Shown here: piece by piece, positions 46,215 to 56,625 of the stretch
Numbering within the stretch: the first letter of the stretch is position 1
Layout of the letters: each line of letters opens with the position of its first letter
Source: Branchinecta lynchi
Lineage: Eukaryota > Arthropoda > Branchiopoda > Anostraca > Branchinectidae
Reading direction: 5' to 3'
Length of the DNA stretch: 64,000 bases
NCBI GenBank assembly: GCA_023053575.1
Contig: JAKZAP010000012.1
Coordinates: 9,362,230 to 9,426,229, forward strand
Program-made: the position numbers and the translations under genes
Notes under the pieces: model-generated
What the model was told of the DNA's origin: nothing
Databases searched by the model: none
Seen by the model: only the letters and a program-made list of their open reading frames with translations

Positions 46215-47412
46215 TTTCCTACTTTTGGGATCCCGAAACGTAAGTGGGGGGGATACCTATGACATCGCAAGAGTTGTCCGTCCGTCCGTCGGTCTGTAAG
46301 CAGGATAACTCTCGAAGGCAATGATATATTTTGATGAAACTTGGTGTGAGGATTGTTTGGGTCAAGGATGGTAGATGGGCTCTGTAGTCCTATATTTAGG
46401 GGTGGGGTTCAAATTAAGGGACAAACAAAATATTTTTAAACAGCTGATCTGATAGTCGATTATAGGGTAAAACATGCTGAGCACGATAGTGGAAACCGTT
46501 TTCTCGCCGGACAAGTAGTTCGTCCGGAACCCGGCAAAAACTGTAAAGTTGGTTAAAAGTAAAAGTTTAATTTGAAGCTGAATAAATGTTTGATTTAGGG
46601 TAGGAAGACATAATGGACACGATGGTGAAAATCATTTTCTTGCCGAACGAGTAGTTCGTCCGGAATCCGGCAAAAACCGGAAAGTTTGTTGAAAGTAAAA
46701 GTTTCATTTGAAGTTGATTAAATGTTTGATTTAAGGGTAATTAAACATGCTGACCACGATGATGAAAACCATTTTCTCTCTGGACAAGTAGTTTGTCCGG
46801 AATCCGGAAAAACCGGATGTTGGTTGAAAGTAAAAGTTTCGATGAAGTTGATTAAATGTTTGACTTCGGGGTAAGAAGACATGCTGAACATGATGGTGAA
46901 AACCATTTTCTCGCCGGACAACTAGTTCACCTGGAACCCGGTCAAAACCGGAAAATATGTTAAAAGCAAAAGTTTTATCTGGAGTTGATTAGATGACAGA
47001 TTTAGGGGTAAGAAGAGACGCTGAGTCTGTATATGACAATCAGTTTTTACCCGGACGTATAATTAGTCCGGAATCCGGTTGTAACCTGAATTTTTTAAAG
47101 TCAAAGTCTTATTTAAAGTAGATAAGATGTTCTCTACAGGGATAAGGAGTTACGCTGGATTCGTTTCTGAATTTTCTTATTTTGTTGGACTAGTAGTTCG
47201 CTCGGAATTCGGACGAAATTTAAAATTTGGCAGAAGTAAAAGCAGGAAGTTTCGGTCAGTGTCGGCAAGATAGATTTGGCTTATACAGGTATATCTGAAC
47301 TTGGTTTTCTCTGATGACTAGCTGGCGAAGACTGGATCTGGCGAAGACAAGACCCAATTGTCTGGATCACAGATTAGATTTTCGGGATCCCATCGACACC
47401 TGTGGTCTTGTT
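46215..47412 (+). mobile_element. Helentron-like family A, copy 4, adjacent to copy 3
   Basis: It starts TTTTGGGATCCCGAAACG, has GTCCGTCCGTCGGTCTG and ATAACTCTCGAAGG, core units, and ends GGGATCCCATCGACACC, then TGTGGTCTTGTT. It is in the same orientation as copy 3, 44 bp away. Confidence 0.74.
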
Positions 47413-48363
47413 AACCACGGCGCGTTCAGTCTATAAATACTGTGCGACCAGTCGCCGCGTCGGACAGCGAGAAGGCTGGATAGAGTCGAAAAGCGCTAAT
47501 AAGAAAATGGCTAATTGACGGATAAAATAATAGTTTCCGAAAAAAAATATTGATGAGCTATTTTATCGCAAAAAAGACCATTTCTAGTAAAAGTTGTTCT
47601 TTGATATCAGCTACGAGCCAACTATTTTTTCCGCTCGAAAGAAAGAACGAAATAAAGCTTTTTTGCTGTGATTTCATTTTGGATTTGTTTATCTTTTGTT
47701 GGGATACTTTGGACGGTGACCACAGTAATGCAATACTTTGGACGCCGTACGCTGGCCATTCGAGTGTGCAAAAGCAACTAGCAAAGTTCCCAAGAAAAGC
47801 TTCCCTTTAAAACAAAATCAATTCACGAAATTTTAAACTGAATTGGTTTCTGACCCCTCCACAAGCGTGACATGATACCCTGAAATCGCTCTGTCCTCCA
47901 GATAGTCTAGTCGTTAGGCTATTGTTGCGCCAGTAACTGGTGCTTTGGCACTTTTAAGCCTGAGTGTTATGCCTAGCACAACTTTTGTCTTTCTTGCGAT
48001 TTGCATAAGGCACTAACCGCTCGCGATCGACGTTGTGACTCGTATTGAAGAGCACATCTCCAGGAGCAATTAGTGCATTATGTAGATTTGTGTCGCAAAG
48101 TATTTAAGTAAAAGTTGACCGGGCGAGTGCAGTTTAGTTTATGTAGTGCGATATTAGAATTAATTATGAAGTTTTATGTTTTGTTGTATGTATATGGGCC
48201 TAAGGCTTCACATACAATATTAGATAGAATGAACACACACATAATAGGCCTACGCATATACGGCTACAACGGTAAAGTGTGTGGTCAAAAAGTGCTTTTT
48301 GTGGTTAAAAAGTGTGGTCAGTGTGATTCATTCCGGTTTGTTTTAGTCACGGATCGGCAAGCG
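47413..48363. other. Intergenic, no feature recognised
   Basis: No exon, RNA gene or known repeat was recognised in this stretch on either strand. Confidence 0.35.
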
Positions 48364-48415
48364 ATCTGGCCACGTGCCGATCGCTGGCCACGTGCCGATC
48401 GCTGGCCCCGGGGTC
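48364..48415 (+). repeat. 18-bp tandem repeat carrying CACGTG
   Basis: GGCCACGTGCCGATCGCT is repeated in tandem, two full copies plus partial flanking copies, each with an E-box palindrome CACGTG and GCGATCGGC elements. Confidence 0.6.
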
Positions 48416-48663
48416 GTTTGTAAATATGTTGTATTCGCGACTCAATATTTTGTGTTCATCCTCTTGTCAACAAATTGGAATGATTTTGCAACCACTTTTG
48501 GCCAACTAAGGGACACAAACCTAACATTGAGCTAAACTCTGAGCAAAATAATACTAAGGAGTAGCGCTAAGAACTATGCTTCGCAAACAGGCCATACTCG
48601 TAGCGCCGCCCATTACGCTTGCGGAATTTACAGCGAGACGAACTTGCCGGTTTAGAAGAACTT

Positions 48664-48745
48664 GCCGCTCAAGTTGGACCAACGAGCTTGTGGAAAACGT
48701 ACTAATATGGTTCTTCCACAAGTTCGTTTTTCCAACTTGAGCGGC
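48664..48745. repeat. 32-bp-arm inverted repeat
   Basis: GCCGCTCAAGTTGG-ACCAACGAGCTTGTGGAA and its inverse (arms 48664-48695 and 48714-48745) are separated by 18 bases and pair almost throughout. It abuts the CCTGAAGA motif of the next feature. Confidence 0.75.
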
Positions 48746-48751
48746 TTTGAG

Positions 48752-48860
48752 CCTGAAGAGGACCCTTGCCGAAGGGCCGAAATATAGCTCTAATAAAATT
48801 CAGCTGCCGTATCCGTTTCGCACTATCAAATATGATTCGCAGTCAGCTTGGGCTGAAGGT
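48752..48860 (+). repeat. Repeat with hammerhead-like core (CTGAAGA, stem, GAAA)
   Basis: CTGAAGA (48753-48759), a stem-loop GGACCCTT-GCCG-AAGGGCC with one bulge, then GAAA (48779-48782) match the invariant positions of the hammerhead ribozyme core. The downstream CAGTCAGCTTGGGCTGAA block is shared with 1455-1560 and 34415-34545. Stems I and III are not convincingly defined. Confidence 0.4.
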
Positions 48861-49214
48861 GTATTTAGAGTCTAGATAGATAAAATGTAATCTGCAAAAA
48901 GAACATAACAACCATTCAGAAAGCCACCATCTTCAACACACACAATTATGTCCGTCTTAAGCAAAAACAAAAAGTAAAAAAAAACGAACCACCTCCCAGA
49001 ATGTGTTAACTGCAGTAACTGGCAGAACAAAATTTGAAAAGCTGTCAAATACAAGATGCAAATTGTCTGAGCTTATTAGTAACTCCTACTTTTGCTACAC
49101 TACGTCCTAACAGAGGTTTATCCTTTCATTTTTTTGTTAAACAACAGATTAGACAGTCAGGAGTTTGGTCACATCCTTGTGAGAAAACTGAGACCACAGT
49201 TACGTTTTTGCAGA

Positions 49215-49560
49215 TACCATGATCTCTGATACCACGGTTTAAAGTCCTTTTAGCAGTTACTGTGGTATCTGATACAACGGTCAAAAGGTATTTTTGCAGT
49301 TATCGTGGTACCTGGCCAGTTCTCGTGGTATCTGAAAATTCATCTCACTTTTATCAAACAGTGTCAGTGAGAAAGATGTTTAGCAATTAGTGATGTAACT
49401 GGATATCAGTTTTTCTTTTGGGATGATTTCGGAAAGTGCACTTTCGGCAATAGTCGTTTTTGCAGAGCAACCGTGTATCAGATACCACGGTAACTGCAAA
49501 CGACTAATTGCAGATTCAGTTACCATGGTATCTGCAAAAACGCAACTCGTTTCAGTTATG
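49215..49560. repeat. ACCGTGGTAT / ATACCACGGT inverted-repeat element
   Basis: Repeated TACCATGATCTCTGATACCA, CAGATACCACGGTAACTGCA and their inverses alternate with TTTTTGCAGT; the organisation parallels 2388-2660. Confidence 0.5.
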
Positions 49561-50202
49561 ACCTTTTAGGTCTTAAGTTTCGCGAAAAGATAACATTTCA
49601 AAGAGTCATAACAGACATATTCTCAGAACGTTTAACACAAAGGTAGGCAAACATGTGTCATGTGCGATCAAACTCCTGACAGTTTGGTGCTTACCAACTC
49701 TTGGACACGTTGGACGTGCGAACCATACCATACCCAAACCCTCAAAGCCTCTAATAATCAACCATAGCAAGGGCCCATGGTTTCTTGTTCATAGTAATTC
49801 AGAAGTGGCGATCTTCTCCCCGGCCTATGCAGTTTTATCGATTTCCCGCTGGATTATTCGCAGCTACGACAAGAAGTACAGTAGACTCATTTTGTCAAAA
49901 CGAAACTGATTTTCTAAAAGGAAATCAAAATTCGGCGCTAGTGCCATGCCGTAGGAAGTGGAAAAAAGAGATCTTTGCAATGGGGGAAGAAGATCACTCT
50001 ACGAAAGAATAGCAAACATAGTAGTAGCAATACAGTATAAAAACATGGCATGTGCTACTATAAGCTCGTCTGAACAGTCATTGATCCGAAAAGAGTGTAG
50101 TGGAAGACCATTTTGAATAACTAAGTTATGAACGAATCGTTATGGGCCCTTGCTCCTAGATTTGTTTAATTTCTTACGACCTAGCACTCTCCTGGAAAGT
50201 AT

Positions 50203-50562
50203 TCAAAGCGGCACTTGCTTCGGCGTAGAACTAAACATAGACAGATCAATGGGGGCTGGAGGCTTATACGGATTATGATCATCCTCCAGGTTCAGGCCTT
50301 CCAGGGCGCTCGTTGGTAAGGATGCGCTTACCGTTATAGGTGGTAAGCCTGGTAAGAGCAGAGGCGTGGTAACGGAAATCCCAGGCTCTTCAACTGGTGC
50401 AGCTTCCGGAGCGGAGACAAGAAGGGGCTCGCCAGATCCGAATGTTGCTTGGAGTACTGAGGGTTGCGATACAGGGAAAGTAGTGGTCCCGCCAATGTTC
50501 AGAGGATTGGCGGGTGGTGGCGTCGGGGTTGCTTCCGTTGGTGGCATATCAGCGGGCAATAC
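50203..50562 (-). CDS. GORASP: GORASP last exon, Pro/Ser-rich tail
   Basis: 119 residues, low complexity, starting [20 protein letters not shown] and ending [18 protein letters not shown] with TGA. Phase 0 acceptor TTTTTCAG. Assignment rests on phase and composition rather than on conserved motifs. Confidence 0.82.
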   Translation of the reverse strand, partial: VLPADMPPTEATPTPPPANPLNIGGTTTFPVSQPSVLQATFGSGEPLLVSAPEAAPVEEPGISVTTPLLLPGLPPITVSASLPTSALEGLNLEDDHNPYKPPAPIDLSMFSSTPKQVPL

Positions 50563-53500
50563 CTGAAAAAGAACAGATGGGCTACATATAGACGTGTTCC
50601 ACCCTTCTTACAATAACAACTATTAGTTACTTTTCGATCCGACCCTGTGAAAAGTTACGCTGACCGTTCCAACCTTATCGAAACAGTCACTAATAGTAAC
50701 TATCTACTTACCACGTTCGGGAGCGTAGTAAGCGTGGTAACTACGACTTCTGTAGCGCGATATTTTGCCGAAAGTAGAAAAGTGCATTCCAACCTTGACG
50801 CCAAGTAACCAGAATCCATGACATCATGCGTAGTTACTACGGTAAGTAGGTGGAAGACGACCAAAGTAGTCTGATGACGTTATTGTTATTACTATTGTCA
50901 TCTCCTGAACTAAAAGCAAACTAGGGCCATTTAAACATAATACACAAGAAAAAAGGAAGCGCATACCTGTGTCAAATTCAACGAAGATGCAGAAGATTAA
51001 TCTTCTGAGCACGTTAAGAAATTTCACATTTTCGGAAGACATAAACTTCAACAGAAACGATTTCTAGTGCTATTTTGATCGGGAAGATTACTGAAGTTGA
51101 TATTAACCCAAGGATAGGCAAACAAGCGTCCAGACTGATCAGACTTCTGACAGTGTAGTTGCTTTCTGACAAAAGCTCCATTCTTTGTCCCGGGACAGTA
51201 ATCACCGGTGGTCTGTGGTTTTACTTGAAGCGCGGTTTTGTAATCGCTAGTGACTGCTCCCCAGTCTTATCAGCCGTTTCGGACCAACCGAAAACGGGTT
51301 ATTCCTCACCGGTGCGCACTAACCAGAGTCGGTTCTAGTGAGATGATCAGTGAGACGAAAAAGTGTAAAGTGTAACCGAAAGGACTGAGATACGACAGTC
51401 TAGTTATCCATCATCTATTCACTTAAAAAGGCTTGAAGGGTCGAAGAAAACGCGTTACTTCGTTACTTCGCTGTTTCAGAATAATCTATTTTATCAAATG
51501 ATCTTATTCTTACGGACTTGTCGTATCTCTACCTCGTTGTAACTCTCTATTTAAAATGTCTTACTTTTAGTCCTCAGACGCCCTCGCCTCGCACCTTGAT
51601 CATCTCTCAGGCTTCGGATCCCTCTGTTGCCTACTGAAACCCACGCTTTTGCTCACATTCAAATTCGCCGCGGCTGGATTGATTTTGACTTGTCGTATCA
51701 TATATTCTGGACGTCACTACTAGAGCCCGAGATGAAAAAAAAAACAACAACAGAAATCCCATAAGAAATCAAAATAATTCAGTGAATTCGAAAAACTGAA
51801 TCTGAATACATACGCGGCGTTTCAGTAGCCAGTGATCATTACGGAAGGTAGCTCACTGCTTGAACACTTATTTTTCGTAAATCGTTTCGTCGAGCATACA
51901 ACACAGATACAAGCACATAGAGCACACATACCAGACAAGGAAATTCCGCTATTTGAAAATCGATTATTCGTGAATAGCAGAGCAACGACGTAACGCACTT
52001 TCGTCGGGTTTTCAAGCTTCATTAAGTGAATAAGTGATGGGTAACTAGATTGTCCTATTTAAGACCTTTTCAGTTAAACTTTAATTGAAAAAGTTATGTG
52101 TAGCTAGAAGTCGTACCCCAGCCCTGTTCGCTTAAACTTTAAAGGCAAGCCCTCACACGCGGCCTATGTTTGCATACTCAGACGTGAGTCACTATTACTG
52201 GTCGCCCTACTCCACCGAGGGGTGGAGCTTCTTTCTGCAGTGTATTATTATTGCACTTTCACTGTATTACGACTAATGGATTCGAATTACATTTTTTTTA
52301 AATCGTTTAAAGCGCTTTACATGTGAGTTTATATAATCGCTCTCTCGAAGTGTTTAAAAATGTATGATTGTGTGTATGGCCTAACGGCTAAAACTAAAGT
52401 ATCTATCTATCTATCTATCATCCATAGGGGAAAGCGAGGTTCCATGAACCACATTTGTGTCTTGATGTTTTCCCGGCTAACCAAAGGATCTTATTGCAAC
52501 TTTTTCGCTTCAAGAACGTAGGTAACTCATTGGCTTATTTCCGAGTACTCTGAGCGTGTTCCACCCTTCTACAAATAGTAACTATTAGTTACTATTTCCG
52601 TTCCAACCTCACCAAAAGTTCCAACGCTGACCGTTCCAACTTTCTCGAAATAGTAACTAACAGTAACTATTTACTTACCACGCTCGGGAGCGTAGTAAGC
52701 GTAGTAGCTGCGGATCTCTTAACGTGATAGGTCGGAGTGGCCCGTGGCATGATATTCTGCTGGAAAATAGAAAGTCGTTCCAGCCTTGACGGCAAAAGGT
52801 CAGAATTCGTGACGTCATGCGAAGTAACTACGGCACGTAGGATGGAACACGCTCTCTATCTCCGAGGCCGGGGAAGATATTGGGTATAAGGAGGAGCAAT
52901 TAAATCGACAGGAAGTGTGTGAAACGGCCCTGCTTTCCGGTACCCCGTGGTTCATGCTACCACGATGTCCCCACCATAAGGATTATTCTCTTCCTCGGGA
53001 CTCCCACAGCGGAGTACCCACGTTTTTATTTGTCCCGGGGATTTACTCCCCCAATTTTCCCTCTCCCACGGACGGCGAATGCACCGTCGTATAAAAGAAG
53101 AAATCCTTTCTAGATTCCCAGGGGAGTCAACTGGCGGAGTTTTCGTTGTAGTTGGTTCACGGAAAAACAGATTTTAGGGTTCCTGAAAAGGAATTGATGC
53201 AATCAGTTTTGCGGGGGAAGGGCTGTTTTATAGTGATTAAGACTTTTCAGTATGCACAACCGAATAAATAAATGAAAGGGAGAATAGAGTCGACCATAAA
53301 ATTTACAGACTAACTGCATCACACTGACCACACTGTACATGTACATTTTCAATTTTAACAAAATACATACAGAGGCGTTCCCTCGACGGGGAGCTCGAAG
53401 GAAGTGACCCCTCTATTTTCATTGGTCCCTTCGACTTCAACAGCCGGAGAACGGCGAGAGTAGACTACGCCTTTAAATAGTAGACAAAAACTTACCCGTT

Positions 53501-56500
53501 CTTCTTTCTTCTCAACTGACTTCGGTGGTCGCACCCGCCGGGGAATACGGTGCAGGTAACCATAGCCGATTCCACATCCAAGACTAAAAGCAAATATATA
53601 ATCAACTGTTATAATAAATATATAAATATACTATTATAAACTAAGTAGAAATAAAATAAACTATTCGAAATAAACCAATTCAAAATGCAACTTTGTTGGG
53701 CGTTAATTGTGTCTGTTGTTCTTCTTTCGCGATCGCGTTTTCCGTCGGTTGGTCGGTCGGGTTGTCTGCAACGGCGTCACGTATGAGGGAATGAGAGGCG
53801 GGAGTAATTACCAGGCAGTCGGTAAGTAGCTCCCCCCCCCCCCCCCCCCCCCCCGGCACACACACATTTTGGCTAGCAAAGCCTCGGGTTGTCTGCCCAC
53901 GATCTCAAGTTCGGGTACTTCCAAGATACCTTAACGTACGGTACCTTTAAGACTGTGTATGCTCTTTGTGACTGCATTTAGTCTTTGGCATTAGCCTGCA
54001 TTTAGTCTTTGGCCTTAGCCTGTAGAGGTAAAACAATAACAATAGGCCTAATAATAAACAAACTATAGGAAAACATTATCAAGCAATTATTAGCTTTGAA
54101 CTAATTGATTAGGAAGCAATTCTTGGGAATTGTGAGGCTCTTCTGTGTTTTCTTAAAATGGATACTGCGAAAGGAAAGTAAGTTAGTTTTTGCTAAATTA
54201 CCACAAAGGGGGCCGTGACTCTGTTAATTGCTAGAGGCCCTGGGTCGCTAAGTCCGGGCCTGCTAAGACGATTCTTGTGGACGGTATTATTACATTTTGA
54301 TACGTAAACTATCTGCTGAGGTTTCCGCCACGGACGAGTACAATGGCCATCAGGGGCGAACCCAGCCTTTCTTCCTTGTGGGGGCAAACCTGGTAAAATT
54401 GAACGAATCGGTACCAGATTTTTATTGAATTTATAAAAAAAAATCTAAAAAAAAAGCGAGATGCCTTCATGAAGCTACAACGTAAAAAGTTTCAGAATAT
54501 ACACAGACAAGTCTAAAGAGAAAAGTTGGCACGTTTTCACGATTTTCCGCGTCTGTTTTTTTGTCCATGGATACGCCGCCACTAGTCATTTACCTTTGGA
54601 GGACCTTTCTAGTTTTGCCAACAGGATTTCAAATAATCGCAAAAACGGCAATAGCGACAACGTTGCTGCACAACGACAACGTCGCTAACGGCTGTGCCCA
54701 AGATTACTTAAGGCGCCGTAAGCCAAACTTTGAATATCCGCCTTTTGTTCTGGTAACATTTAACTACTTCCCATGAAAATCCTAGCTTTTAACATGGTTC
54801 AAGCCCTCCAAATTCCAAGCCTCAAACGCCAACTAAATGACGCACACTTCGTCTAACTAGAGAAGACTGCGAAATGCGCCGCAGTCGAAATTTTGTGGAA
54901 ACACTGATGACAGAAGTGCCTTTTTGCGATCCTAAGATGACCTATTAAACCCAGAGCTGTCTGGCGAAATGAAAGGGGTGATCCAGGGTAAAGTAGATAC
55001 AAAGCACACTTGTTCGGAATTTACAGCAAACAAAAGTAGGCTAGTTTTCTCGTCAAGAAACGTGCTTATTCCTGAAGTACTGCAGTCCTAAGAAGTAAAA
55101 AAATGAATAGCAACCAGCTGAAGCTACCGTAAATGGTAAAAAACGAGAGCTAACTAAACGCCACTTCAATTACCGAACTCAGTAACTGGGTTGAAGCAAA
55201 TAACGAATTCGTACTATACCAAAAAACTAACTAAAAAAATTAGGAACAGATCGAGAGCGGTATAACAACCGAATTTCGTAATGGAATAAAACTCTTGTTA
55301 GTACCACCTAAAAGAACCAAATTCTAGTAATTATAGCAAGAAAGTGTAGTAATAGAAACCGACTAAAGAAAAATCCGGTGAATTACCGAATTTGGTAACG
55401 AGTCAGAACCAATTGAATCTCGCAGAATTTAATTATGAAACGGGCTGACCGCATGCGACCGAATTACCGAATTCGGTAAAGAATGAGACCAAATAAACAG
55501 GTTAAATCACCGAATTTACGCAGGGACGGACCGAATGCCGCGAAACCGATCTGGACTGAACAAAAGTTAGATGGATTATCGAATTCGGTCACCGGAACCA
55601 AATGAATCTGATTAATGACCGAATTGTGAAATGGACTGACCGAATGAGACAGAACAGATACGGACTTGAGAAAAGTCCCGTGAATTACCGAATTCGCTAA
55701 CGAATGAGACCAAATAAACAGGTTAAATCACCGAATTTACAGACGGACGGACCGAATGCGGTGAAATCGATGCTGACTGAACAGAAAACAGAAGTTGGAT
55801 GAATTAGCAAATTCGACAAAGAAAGTGGAACCAATATACAGGAACCACGATTTTATGAAAAGGGCATCACGGCTTCGCCGCGATGTCCGTTTTGACCGAA
55901 TGTCCAAAACGTAGGGAGGGGGAGGGCGCCACCCCCCCCCCCCCTCGGGAGGCCTTGATGACCATTCCAGTAAGTATTCTAGAAAGGCGCGAGCGATCGG
56001 AGCGCAATCTCAACCCAGCACACTCTCTACCAGATTGCCAGTTTTTTTATATTGTTATTCATCTTCTTCCTCTTTTCTTTTTTAATTAATCCATCTTTAT
56101 ATATAGTTGTGCATTCTGATAATAATGACAGTGCTTGGACATATTCTTACCTTCCCTCGCCGCCCCACTGAGAATGCGGAATTATCGTGACCTCGCGGCA
56201 TGTGTCACTTTCGTCGTTGTAAACATACAATTTCAAGGGTCGACCTTCGTTTGCCTCAATGAGTGAGAACAAGTCTTCACTTTCATGTAAGACAGAGTCG
56301 GCTCCAATGATGTAGTCAGAGAAGGGTTTGAGGCCAGCGACAGACGCAGGAGAGTTCGAGTTCACGTCCTGCAATGAAGTTCAAACTAGGTCACCATCGT
56401 ATCGCAACCAACAGGATGTGTAAACTGTTTTAAAGCTGACAACTCTAACGACCCTATGCGATCTTGTTTCTTCTTGTTGTCTGAAGGTTGACCTTACAGG

Positions 56501-56594
56501 CGCTTCACTTATACTGGTTTAATTTATTTACTTACACTCGTTTTATGTTCCAGTCCTTCCCAGAGGCGTTATTAGCCAAAATGTTTTTGTTTTT

Positions 56595-56625
<31 letters not shown>

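Noticed and set aside
52919..53113. Open frame with [20 protein letters not shown]
   Set aside because: Lies in a GORASP intron on the opposite strand, lacks recognisable domain or splice support.
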